Source: Falsirhodobacter sp051195255 (GTDB lineage Bacteria > Pseudomonadota > Alphaproteobacteria > Rhodobacterales > Rhodobacteraceae). From it: DNA of 64,000 bases. Below, piece after piece: positions 7,895 to 15,924 of the stretch; positions within the stretch are counted from its first letter, which is position 1; every line of letters starts with the position of its first letter. A program made the position numbers and the translations under genes. Where the stretch lies: contig NZ_JBNJLK010000001.1 of assembly GCF_051195255.1 (NCBI RefSeq), positions 434,001 to 498,000 of the forward strand, in the 5' to 3' direction. Under the pieces are notes generated by a model that saw only the letters and a program-made list of their open reading frames with translations, searched no databases and was not told the DNA's origin.

Positions 7895-8440
7895 CTAGCC
7901 GGCATACGACATCTCGATCAGCCACATGAGATGCTCGACCGTGAGGGGCTGCACGCCGTCTGGAAGCGAGAAGCGCCTGCAGCAGACACACTGACGTAGC
8001 AGTCCGTCCGAACGTGACAGGTCTGCAATGATGATCCGCTTCATCCTATGCGCGGCGACATACTGCAACCCAACGTTTTTCGCAAAACTATCTGTCGTGA
8101 CATGGCGATTCTGACCGAAACCGGTCCGGCGGAGGATCATGATCTCGGTCGCCACGAACCAGGTCCGGAGACTGATTCGGGTGCGGTGAAGCGCACTCCC
8201 CGATGTTTCCGAGAACTGGTGCCGGCACTTTTCGCATTGGTAGACGTGCCGGGATGCCAGCCGTGTGGGACCCGAGGCACCGCACCGTGGGCATTGCGCA
8301 CCCTCCGGCCAACGAACTCGCGCGAACGATGCGCGGCATTGTTCTTCGGTATCGTAGAGCGTTCCGACGCCGTGCTCGGGCAACTCGAGCCGCAGCGTCC
8401 GCCAGTGGATCTCTTCCATATCGTCGCCAGACAGCTTCAT
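7895..8440 (-). CDS. IS1595-type zinc-ribbon protein lacking the DDE domain
   Basis: 181 aa from the ATG at 8440, which has GGAG 6 bases upstream. Residues 30-75 form a zinc ribbon (CPRC at 50-53, CEKC at 69-72) of the kind at the N-terminus of IS1595 transposases. The TSGSALHRTRISLRTW segment and a helical region follow, as in that family. The catalytic DDE domain is absent: the protein ends about 30 residues after an extra CVCC pair (151-154). It is therefore either a truncated IS transposase or a domesticated DNA-binding protein. No IS ends were recognised around it. Confidence 0.65.
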   Translation of the reverse strand: MKLSGDDMEEIHWRTLRLELPEHGVGTLYDTEEQCRASFARVRWPEGAQCPRCGASGPTRLASRHVYQCEKCRHQFSETSGSALHRTRISLRTWFVATEIMILRRTGFGQNRHVTTDSFAKNVGLQYVAAHRMKRIIIADLSRSDGLLRQCVCCRRFSLPDGVQPLTVEHLMWLIEMSYAG

Positions 8441-8500
8441 TCGGTCTCCGGCCGCGAGCATGACCCGTCTGTCATGCCATCGACACTCGGCAGATGCCAT

Positions 8501-8819
8501 ACGTCGCCGGTTTCGACGCCCATCTCACAGGGGATTCAACAGGTGCATGCGAGAAATCGGCGCCCCGCTTGAGCGTGCCATGTAATAGGGCGCGATCGGC
8601 ACGCCTCCCACCTTGAGAAAAACAGTAATTCTTGTAAATATATGATATGTATGTATTTTTTTAAGATATGCCTTGTCGTGCGTCAGCTTTCATGCTCTCA
8701 TGACGGCACCGAGCGGACTACCGCCCTCGGGTCTACGAGCACCTGAGCGCGACATCGACGAGACCAACGCCAACCTTACTGCCTGAACACGCAGCGCACG
8801 CTGACGTCGGAGATAAGTC
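8501..8819. other. AT-rich intergenic region before the AAA ATPase gene
   Basis: No gene is seen. The stretch 8621-8690 is strikingly AT-rich (runs of A, TATATGATATG, a T7 run) within a GC-rich element. It probably holds the promoter of the plus-strand cassette that starts at 8820. Its base composition suggests a horizontally acquired promoter region or an H-NS-like target (inference). Confidence 0.45.
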
Positions 8820-9974
8820 ATGGCCCAAGCAGCAGCACCCGCGAAGACCCCCAAGCGTCGTTCCGCGACCCGTGCCCCGTTCCTTCACGTGCGATGGCCT
8901 GATCCAGACTATACGAGCCGCAAATTGGCCATGAGACTGCAAGCGTTCTGGAGGCGGATGCGCGAAGTTAAGGCGGGACCCGCCCCCGACGTGACGACGA
9001 AGCCTGACGGCACTCTCCACAGCGTGAAACTGGAAGCATGGACCGATCAGCTCATCATGCCTCATGCGGTTTCCAGCAAGATCATTCGGCGCGCGAACAG
9101 CCTGGAGGCAGCCTACAGGCGGAGTGGCCAGCTGTTCCACCTCACGGACAAGGAGCGGGAAGCACTGCAGTCCGTCAGGACGGGCGTGAGTCTCATGCGC
9201 ATCGACACCGAGCATCAGGCGGACGAGATCGCCGCGGCGGTGCACGACGAATACCCTTGGATGGCAGAGGCCACCGACGCGCTCTGGCAGGATTTGCGCC
9301 GGTCCGTGCGACGCGGCGATGCGGGGTTTCGTTTCACCCCCATCCTGCTCGACGGGCCACCGGGAATCGGCAAGAGCTCATGGGCTCGTTATGTGGCCGG
9401 GCAAGTTCGCGTTCCGAGCCTCGCCATCGACGCGAGCGCCGAAGCCGCCGGGTTTGGCATCGTGGGCGTCCAACGGGGATGGTCCAGCGCGCAATCCGGT
9501 CAGCCCGTTGCGCTGATCTTGAGGGAGCATGTTGGAAATCCGATGGTCGTCATCGATGAGATCGACAAGACGGGCACAATACATGGGGCAAGCGGAGTGG
9601 CGCACTCCCTGCAGAACTCCCTTCTTCCGTTGCTCGAGCCGTCGACGGCGAAGGCATGGACCTGCCCGTTCTATCGCGTCTCCATGGACATGTCCTGGAT
9701 CTCATGGATCCTCACGGCCAACGATGCCGGGCTTGTCCCCACCCCTTTGCGCAGCCGCTGTCGAGAATTGCGCCTGCGCCGCCTGACCACGGCCGAACTC
9801 GTCGCGATCACGCTGCGTGAGCAGCGGCGGCGCGGTCTGTCCGATCCGGCGACGGAAGGCATCGTCGGCGCCCTGCAGGAGACCGCTTCCTCCCCGGTCC
9901 AGCCTGACCTCAGGATCCTGTCACGGATGCTCGACTTGGCGGAGCGTCATGACGCCCTGCCCATGGTGCACTGA
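8820..9974 (+). CDS. AAA+ ATPase, Lon-like ATPase module without protease domain
   Basis: 384 aa. Walker A is GPPGIGKS (residues 179-186), Walker B VVIDEID (243-249), and ILTAN is sensor 1, followed by an RSRC arginine-finger-type region. The layout resembles the ATPase half of Lon or MoxR-like remodelers, but the peptidase domain is missing. The 150-residue N-terminal region has no motif I recognise. Similar proteins occur in other Rhodobacterales (from memory, unverified). It starts a plus-strand run with an HAD phosphatase gene 1 base after its stop. The partner it remodels is unknown. Confidence 0.75.
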   Translation: MAQAAAPAKTPKRRSATRAPFLHVRWPDPDYTSRKLAMRLQAFWRRMREVKAGPAPDVTTKPDGTLHSVKLEAWTDQLIMPHAVSSKIIRRANSLEAAYRRSGQLFHLTDKEREALQSVRTGVSLMRIDTEHQADEIAAAVHDEYPWMAEATDALWQDLRRSVRRGDAGFRFTPILLDGPPGIGKSSWARYVAGQVRVPSLAIDASAEAAGFGIVGVQRGWSSAQSGQPVALILREHVGNPMVVIDEIDKTGTIHGASGVAHSLQNSLLPLLEPSTAKAWTCPFYRVSMDMSWISWILTANDAGLVPTPLRSRCRELRLRRLTTAELVAITLREQRRRGLSDPATEGIVGALQETASSPVQPDLRILSRMLDLAERHDALPMVH

Positions 9975-9975
9975 G

Positions 9976-10734
9976 ATGGCCTCGGGGTGGGCAGTGGCTA
10001 TAGCGGCGGCCACGTTGGTGTTCGGCGTCGGCATCGTGACCGCTTTCCTGCTCTTGATCGACCGGAGGACATCGAGCAGACCGAACCTGACGCCGAAGGA
10101 CATGTCCGTCGCATCTTCGCTTTCGCCGGACCGATCGGGGCATCAGCAGACGAGCCGTCCTCGCGCGGTAGCGTTCGATGCATTCGGGACGTTGCTCAAC
10201 ATAGAGGATAATCGAAATCCGTGGAGGCGAATCGCGCAGGCAGGTGCCGGTTATAGTATCGATCCACGGGTTGTGCCCATAGACCTGCAGGGTTTCGCGG
10301 CTGCGTGCGGGGTGCCGTGGAACGAAAACTGGGCGAGTGATCTCGACGCCGAACTCCGATCAATCAGACCGTATGGGGATGCCCTTGAGACACTCGAGGA
10401 ACTGAGGCTCGAGGGCATCAAACTGGCGATCATCTCGAACCTCGCGAAGCCATATGTTTCTGTGGTTCAGTCGCTTCTCAAACGCCATGTCGATGTCGAA
10501 GTTTACTCCTGCGATGTCGGGTCGGCAAAACCTCAACCGGAGATCTTCGCGAGACTGTGCGCACAGCTGGATCTCCCCCCAAGTGACATCTTGGTCGTAG
10601 GCGACAACCAAGTTTCGGACGTGGATGGTGCGCGGGAGGGTGCGCGCGACCAAGCATCGATCGGCGACTTGTTCGAGCTTCGATGTTTGCTGCTCGGCTT
10701 GTGCAACAAGGAAGCAGCCAATGACAAGCATTGA
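9976..10734 (+). CDS. HAD-superfamily hydrolase with N-terminal membrane segment
   Basis: 252 aa. A hydrophobic helix (residues about 5-27) would anchor it in the membrane. The HAD motifs follow: AFDAFGTLL (motif I, nucleophilic Asp near 61), IISNLA (motif II), AKPQPEIF (motif III Lys) and VVGDNQVSDVDGA (motif IV). Such enzymes dephosphorylate small molecules or dehalogenate. The start follows the AAA ATPase stop by one base without a clear Shine-Dalgarno, so translation is probably coupled. A later start (ATG 10102) would remove the anchor but has a poorly spaced GAAGGA. Confidence 0.75.
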   Translation: MASGWAVAIAAATLVFGVGIVTAFLLLIDRRTSSRPNLTPKDMSVASSLSPDRSGHQQTSRPRAVAFDAFGTLLNIEDNRNPWRRIAQAGAGYSIDPRVVPIDLQGFAAACGVPWNENWASDLDAELRSIRPYGDALETLEELRLEGIKLAIISNLAKPYVSVVQSLLKRHVDVEVYSCDVGSAKPQPEIFARLCAQLDLPPSDILVVGDNQVSDVDGAREGARDQASIGDLFELRCLLLGLCNKEAANDKH

Positions 10735-11440
10735 CCGTAAAGCAGCAGCTGACGTGATCGATTTCCTGCACCGCCATTTTCCTCGGGGTTGGAAGGATTG
10801 GGGCCGTGACCGCAGCGTTTCATGCACGATGGCCCGTAAGTTGCTCATCGCGCTCGGTCACGCCACCAGGGCCGAGCGGGGCGCAGAACCTCTCGATCCG
10901 CCCAGTTCGCCGGGCAGTCTGCCACGGATGGACGACACGCTTCTGGCGCTTCTCCTTGTAGCGGAACGTGATTACGGGTTTGGGCAGGGAGCGCATCGAT
11001 GGATCCGGCGAATGAAGATCCGTAACGACCCGCTCCACCGAGACTTGGCCGCGTCGCCTGACGTCTTCGCATTCTTCATGGAGCTCGGAGCCGTGGAGGA
11101 TGGTGCATGGACCGAACCTGCGATACCGGCCTTGCTGCGGTATCATGCGGCATTGGACCCCCTGCCGGACTTCGACGCCGTCCCGGGCCTCCATGCCTTC
11201 CGGACAAATGCGATCAACGAGATCCCCGAAGACGTTGCGGCGGAGATGTCGGACATCCTTGAGGAGGAGCGACCGTCATTGTGGCAACTCGGTATGATGG
11301 ACCTCCTCGCGCGGCGATGGCGATACCCTGAGGGATGGCTGGCAGCATCCGCGACGGGCCCTCACCTGTTGCGCATCCCACAAGACGCGCTCGCGTCGTG
11401 GATGGCGGTCGAGCTCATTCGAACCTCGCGCGCCGCATAA
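10721..11440 (+). CDS. protein of unknown function in the AAA/HAD cassette
   Basis: 239 aa. I do not recognise a family. It is mostly alpha-helical in appearance, rich in Trp, Arg and acidic residues, with no signal peptide or membrane segment. There is a motif-like stretch LPRMDDTLLALLLVAERDYGFG around residues 60-85. The ATG at 10721 overlaps the end of the HAD gene by 14 bases, so it belongs to the same operon. Its co-location with an ATPase and two phosphatase-fold enzymes suggests a shared pathway; no function can be assigned. Confidence 0.7.
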   Translation: MTSIDRKAAADVIDFLHRHFPRGWKDWGRDRSVSCTMARKLLIALGHATRAERGAEPLDPPSSPGSLPRMDDTLLALLLVAERDYGFGQGAHRWIRRMKIRNDPLHRDLAASPDVFAFFMELGAVEDGAWTEPAIPALLRYHAALDPLPDFDAVPGLHAFRTNAINEIPEDVAAEMSDILEEERPSLWQLGMMDLLARRWRYPEGWLAASATGPHLLRIPQDALASWMAVELIRTSRAA

Positions 11441-11539
11441 GACGGCCGGGGCAGCGCTTCGATCCGTTAAGTTGTTCTCGGCTTCCGCAGCCCTCTTGGC
11501 GTTGCCGATGTCATTCCCTTAACCTATGCGAGAGAGCGC

Positions 11540-12103
11540 ATGACGCACTGGTTCACCGCCGACCCGCACTTCGGACACGATGCCATCATTCGGCATTGCA
11601 AGCGCCCGTTCGACAACGTCCAGGCAATGGATGCGCATCTCCTGAACGCCTATCGAGAAACCGTGGAACCCGAAGACGATCTCTGGATCGTCGGAGACTT
11701 CGCCTTTGCGAGGGGTGCCGCCGAGCGGCAGCGTGCGGCAGATATCCTCGATGCGATCCCAGGTCGGAAACATCTTGTTGCAGGCAACCATGATCGACCA
11801 TGGATCCGAAATCTTCCATGGGCCAGCGTTCATGACATGTGGGACTTCGCCGTCGAGGGGCAGAGATTGTTCCTGTGCCACTACCCGATGATCACCTTTC
11901 CCGGGGCAAGGAGGAAGTCGATCCAGTTGTTCGGGCACGTCCATGGCAACTGGCAGGGCACACGCAACAGCGTCAACGTTGGAGTCGACGTCTGGGGCTT
12001 CCGCCCCGTCTCAACCCAGCAGATCGTCACGCGGGCCATGGCGCTTTCGGTGAATGCTTATTGGGACGAGGTCGAACCTGGTCGCGTGTTCCCGTCCACC
12101 TGA
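11540..12103 (+). CDS. calcineurin-like metallophosphoesterase
   Basis: 187 aa. All metal-ligand motifs of the family are visible in order: DPHFGH (residues 8-13), GDFAF (about 53), GNHD (about 79-82), HYPM (about 114) and GHVHG (about 131-135). Members cleave phosphoesters of nucleic acids, nucleotides or small molecules; small versions like this are common in phages and mobile elements. It lies about 100 bp after the unknown gene in the same direction and is probably the last member of the cassette. Confidence 0.85.
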   Translation: MTHWFTADPHFGHDAIIRHCKRPFDNVQAMDAHLLNAYRETVEPEDDLWIVGDFAFARGAAERQRAADILDAIPGRKHLVAGNHDRPWIRNLPWASVHDMWDFAVEGQRLFLCHYPMITFPGARRKSIQLFGHVHGNWQGTRNSVNVGVDVWGFRPVSTQQIVTRAMALSVNAYWDEVEPGRVFPST

Positions 12104-12303
12104 TGTGCATCTGCAATAGACGTCGTGATCCGCAGATGCAGGATGGCCAATGCGTCGCCGCTGTCGCGCCGTCCAGCAGACCCATCAGGCCAGGAGGCCG
12201 CCGGCATGCCGCGCCGGGCCTTTTCCCAGTTCGGCCAAGGCATTGATCTAGATCCATTTTCCTTGGGTCGCTATGACTACCGAAGTTTCTGTAAGGGCAA
12301 GAC

Positions 12304-13038
12304 ATGTTTGATGCATTACGCGACCGCGGATTTGACATCGCCATCCGCAACCATGCCGGTGCCATTCTTTCTGTAGATTTCCCCGAAATCGCCGACGAGT
12401 TGGAGCAGGCTCTGCTTTCCGTAAGCATCCCTGCTGAAGAGCTAATTAAATCCGGCGGCGGGGAGGCCCAGTCAACCCAGCGGCTACGCCGGGCCCTCTA
12501 CGACGCCGGCTGGCCGAAGCACAATTTCAGCTTCCGCCTTATCGTTGATGGCGTTGAGACCGTAGCTAACAGCCACGAAATCGACCATGTTCGCCGGGCG
12601 AATGGAGGCACGGTCGCATGCGAAATAGAATGGAACAACAAGGACCCGTTCTACGACCGCGATCTAGAGAATTTCCAGCGACTGCATGCGCAATCGGCCA
12701 TCTCGGTCGGGGTTCTGATCACCCGCGGTGCCAGCCTTCAGGATGCCCTGTTGGGTATGGTCGAGCGGTGCATCAAGAAACACGGATTCATCGACGAGGC
12801 TGAGATGGTCGCAACGCTGGATATGAAGGACCGGACAGCCCGCCAGCGGCAATCTGTCCAGCGCCTCGTTAATCAGCAGGTGCCCTTCGCTCACGCCTTC
12901 GCGCGTCACTTCGTAAGCGACAAATTCGGTCAAGCGACGACTCACTGGCGCAAGTTGGAAGATCGCATCAACCGGGGGGTCGGAAACCCATGCCCGCTTC
13001 TGCTAATCGGATTGCCAGCGTCCGTGATTGTTGAATAG
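12304..13038 (+). CDS. BglII/BamHI-fold type II restriction endonuclease
   Basis: 244 aa. The D-X12-E-X-E active site of BamHI/BglII-type enzymes is visible: D94 (HEIDH), E107 and E109 (CEIEWNNKD), followed by FYDRDLENFQRLH and GVLITRG, which are typical of the family. It would cut a palindromic site, perhaps GATC-containing as in BglII/BstYI (inference). A matching adenine methylase (MT-A70) lies 1.6 kb away on the other strand. The gene converges on the PIN-domain gene with 1 base between stops. AAGGG lies upstream of the ATG. Confidence 0.85.
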   Translation: MFDALRDRGFDIAIRNHAGAILSVDFPEIADELEQALLSVSIPAEELIKSGGGEAQSTQRLRRALYDAGWPKHNFSFRLIVDGVETVANSHEIDHVRRANGGTVACEIEWNNKDPFYDRDLENFQRLHAQSAISVGVLITRGASLQDALLGMVERCIKKHGFIDEAEMVATLDMKDRTARQRQSVQRLVNQQVPFAHAFARHFVSDKFGQATTHWRKLEDRINRGVGNPCPLLLIGLPASVIVE

Positions 13039-13039
13039 G

Positions 13040-13519
13040 TCAATTCCCTAGGAGGTCTTCGAAATTCCCGATGTTCGCTACCGCAGCAGGTGGGGATTGC
13101 TCGACCTGATCCGGGGGCTGAATTGTGACGACATCTGGGAAATAGCCAACAAAGTCCTTGGGATTTGCGGTTAAGAGCGGGATGTTCAGGACTTCAGCCA
13201 TCGCGCCGATCAGATAATCCGGCAAGACTCCGAGTTTGGGGCCGTTGTTCAAATCCTTATATTGCCGGTATGCCTTTCCTGCTCGGAACAGCGCCTCGTC
13301 AGATGGGGACAGCCGTTCGAAACCATGCTCGGCGATGGCCTGATCCATCTGGTCCTGATGCTCCATCGCCACCGACACCTCGCAATATACGATATCCGGC
13401 ACGATCAGGGGCGGCGATGAGGCCTTGAGAGACGCGACCTGTTCGGTCGCCCATCCATGGAAGAAGTTGTCGTCGTCAAGCAGGGCGATGACGATGTTCG
13501 TGTCGACCAATACCGTCAT
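13040..13519 (-). CDS. PIN-domain ribonuclease, VapC-like
   Basis: 159 aa. VDTNIVIALLDDD at the start supplies the first acidic residue, EVSVAMEH the second, and LPDYLIGAMAE and TANPKDF the later ones, giving the four-acid PIN site. PIN proteins usually cleave RNA as toxins. Its ATG overlaps the stop of the upstream 365-aa gene by 4 bases, the usual antitoxin-toxin arrangement. It sits inside an R-M locus, converging on the endonuclease gene. It could be a toxin that enforces retention of the R-M genes or part of the defence response. Confidence 0.8.
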   Translation of the reverse strand: MTVLVDTNIVIALLDDDNFFHGWATEQVASLKASSPPLIVPDIVYCEVSVAMEHQDQMDQAIAEHGFERLSPSDEALFRAGKAYRQYKDLNNGPKLGVLPDYLIGAMAEVLNIPLLTANPKDFVGYFPDVVTIQPPDQVEQSPPAAVANIGNFEDLLGN

Positions 13520-14613
13520 TCACCCCTCGTGATTTTCAGGAGTTCGTCGATAGTCATGCTCGGCTTGATGCCTCGATCCTTCAGCACGGCTATTGCCGCC
13601 TCAGTTCGAAGCCGGACGAATTCTTCGAGCTGCATCTCATTCATCTCTCCAGGCGAGATGACATCGAAGCCGGCGTGGCGCGCAAGATCGGCACACATCG
13701 GCGGTATGCTCTTAAGGATCTTCGCATTTGTCCGATGGACAGCGCCCCGCGGCCGGTTGTCGTTGGGCCGCACCGGGTAAACGCCGGGCAACTCGTCCTT
13801 CGTTTTCTGGATCACGATGTCTTCGAAAAGACGGTTGCGTCCACCTAGGGCGGTGTAGAGCCTGACTAGGTGCTTGACCGCCAGGTCCTTCTCGAGGTTC
13901 TTTCCACCGGTCAGCGCCATGAATGAGCTTTGCATCAGCAGACTGTGGTGCCCCGTGCGCTTCACGGAAGTGCCGCTATCTATGCTTGCGTCTTCAACTA
14001 GCCGGTCTAGGGCAAGGAACAGGCAGTCGACCCACCACCGACTGACATTCGGGTCCGCGAAATCCTGGATGCGCCCGATGTGCAGAAGATAATTAAGGTT
14101 TGTGGCGAGCTTCCGAGAAGTCTCCGCCTGATAGCGGGGATCCCCATCGACAAACGTCTGAATATCGTCTGCCGTAATGAGGTCTGCGTTCCACCCGAGA
14201 GCCGGCGCCAGGCGCTCGGTGATGTAGGCATTGGCCCACAGGGCGGGACGACGCTGGTCACCTCCGGCCCGTTTCCACCGCCCGGCATAGCTAAATAGGA
14301 AGGCAAACAGCGCTACCCGGTCGAATGCCGGACTGTGCTCCCATGCGAGCGCTTGAAACACGAGTTCATCGGCGACAATGTAATCCTCGCCCTCGATCGT
14401 ATTGTTGAACAGGAAGAAGTTCATCGGAATGTAGTCCGGGCGACCGCTTTCAGCGATGCGCTCACGGAAGACGGCCCGAGGAACATCCTCAAGCCGATCA
14501 GCAAAACCCTCCCGGATTACGGTGTAGAGTTCGATGAGGCCGACTGTATCCTTGCCCCAAGAAAAGTTCTTCGTGAAGCTTCCTGGTTTCCAGGCGTAGT
14601 CGGCCTCGGCCAA
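13516..14613 (-). CDS. unknown 365-aa protein between methylase and PIN toxin
   Basis: 365 aa, TTG start 4 bases after the methylase stop. No family is recognised. The first 330 residues look helical and soluble, with a VYPVRPNDNRPRGAVHRTNAKIL stretch before the end. The last 40 residues (MNEMQLEEFVRLRTEAAIAVLKDRGIKPSMTIDELL) form a helical tail that could act as an antitoxin for the overlapping PIN gene. It could equally be a specificity or sensing subunit of the R-M locus. The operon is methylase, this gene, PIN. Confidence 0.65.
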   Translation of the reverse strand: MAEADYAWKPGSFTKNFSWGKDTVGLIELYTVIREGFADRLEDVPRAVFRERIAESGRPDYIPMNFFLFNNTIEGEDYIVADELVFQALAWEHSPAFDRVALFAFLFSYAGRWKRAGGDQRRPALWANAYITERLAPALGWNADLITADDIQTFVDGDPRYQAETSRKLATNLNYLLHIGRIQDFADPNVSRWWVDCLFLALDRLVEDASIDSGTSVKRTGHHSLLMQSSFMALTGGKNLEKDLAVKHLVRLYTALGGRNRLFEDIVIQKTKDELPGVYPVRPNDNRPRGAVHRTNAKILKSIPPMCADLARHAGFDVISPGEMNEMQLEEFVRLRTEAAIAVLKDRGIKPSMTIDELLKITRGE

Positions 14614-14617
14614 CGGA

Positions 14618-15325
14618 TTATTCCGCGGGTGTGGCGATCACGTCGGTCGCCGAATTATGGGAGTAAGTTTTCCAAGTCGGCTTGTAGTCATCGTCCGCCT
14701 GGTTGCCCCAAACGGTCCAGCCCTTGCGCTTTCCGCGGCCGAAAAGCTCCAAGTAGGGACCCCAGCTGCAGGACTCGATGATCTGATATTGTTCGTCGGG
14801 CTTCCTAGAGTGCTCGCGCTTCCGTGTCTTCAGAAGGTCCCCATCGGGGCCGACATGATCATCGTCACCGGGCTCTTCAGCTTCGATGAAGTTGACCTGG
14901 CTCCTGCCAGGCGCGAGCGTGCGGACATCCCTGCCGCGAACGCCGAACAACAAGATTTCGGTTACGTTGCGGAAATAGAACCCCACCCCGCGGCCGTCCG
15001 GGCCTCCATCCTTCCGGATCTTCTCCCAGACGATGTGCGATTTATATTCGAAGCCCCAAGCTTTCAGCACCTGGAGTCCGTCCGGCAGGAGGGCATTCGG
15101 AACCCATAAGTAGCAGTGAGCCCGCGTCTCGAGATGCGTGGCGACAGGCAGCGCGCAGATCTCATCCAGCTCCATTGTCGGATACCGAGCTAGCCGCTTG
15201 TGTTCAGGCGCAACTTTCCCTGTCCGGTTCGTAAATCTCCAAGGCGGATCGGCCATCACGCAGCCAAATTTTTGCCCGTGCAAGAAGGAGCTCAGCTCTT
15301 CCGATGCGCTTTTTGCGTCTGCCAT
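14618..15325 (-). CDS. MT-A70 family adenine-N6 DNA methyltransferase
   Basis: 235 aa from the ATG at 15325, chosen because GGAG lies about 7 bases upstream; an in-frame start at 15400 would add 25 residues. The catalytic DPPW motif (VMADPPWRF) lies near residue 25. CYLWVPNALLPDGLQVLKAWGFEYKSHIVWEK is the typical MT-A70 core, and ELFGRGKRKGWTVWGNQ is the C-terminal motif. It should methylate adenine to protect against the nearby BglII-like endonuclease. It heads a three-gene minus-strand operon. Confidence 0.85.
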   Translation of the reverse strand: MADAKSASEELSSFLHGQKFGCVMADPPWRFTNRTGKVAPEHKRLARYPTMELDEICALPVATHLETRAHCYLWVPNALLPDGLQVLKAWGFEYKSHIVWEKIRKDGGPDGRGVGFYFRNVTEILLFGVRGRDVRTLAPGRSQVNFIEAEEPGDDDHVGPDGDLLKTRKREHSRKPDEQYQIIESCSWGPYLELFGRGKRKGWTVWGNQADDDYKPTWKTYSHNSATDVIATPAE

Positions 15326-15924
15326 GCTGATCTCCGCCTGCGTCTGTAGTGATTTCCGCCCAAGAGACCACAACATGCTGGTGAAGTCCACGCCCGGCAC
15401 ACTCGGTCGGCAAGAGTTTTCCGGGCTGTTGTTCTCTTATCGTTCCCATCCCTTGAGGCGTTCACACTGCAGGGTCCGAGCCACCACCACACAGACGTTT
15501 TCTCGCAGCGTGACGATGTATGGTCTGCAAGATCATACATGCCCAACGATCCTTGGGAGGGCGTGGCCGTTCATGGGGCCGTAGCAGGGTGATAGCGGCA
15601 CCGTGGGTGAATGACCGCTGCCTTGGTTTCGCTTCGGCTGTTGGGCCGCGGTGCCATCAGGCCGCTCCCACACTTCTCGCTGGGTTCGCTGCAACAGCAA
15701 TGATTACGCTGCAGTGCAGCGAATGTCGGCAATGTTCCATCCGCTATTGCAAAGCCGACGCTTGGCGCGGCGAGCAGCATTGGCGTTCAGAGCCCAAACC
15801 GGACCTTCGCGAGGCGCGGACGCCGCCCTACGCGAAAGCCCCAAAGCCGACCTTCGGGAAGAAGCAACTTTTGCAATTGCAGCAAGATCGCGGATCGCGT
15901 GGCGGCGACGACCATAGCAAGCGA
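15326..15924. other. 599-bp non-coding region between R-M and chromate genes
   Basis: No gene is supported. It must include the methylase promoter at its left. The part 15690-15880 reads like an imperfect GC-rich rhodobacterial intergenic repeat or decayed sequence (GCAGTGCAGCGAATGTCGGC; GGACCTTCGCGAGGCGCGG), but I could not delimit a unit. It separates two cargo blocks and may mark a former junction. Confidence 0.4.
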
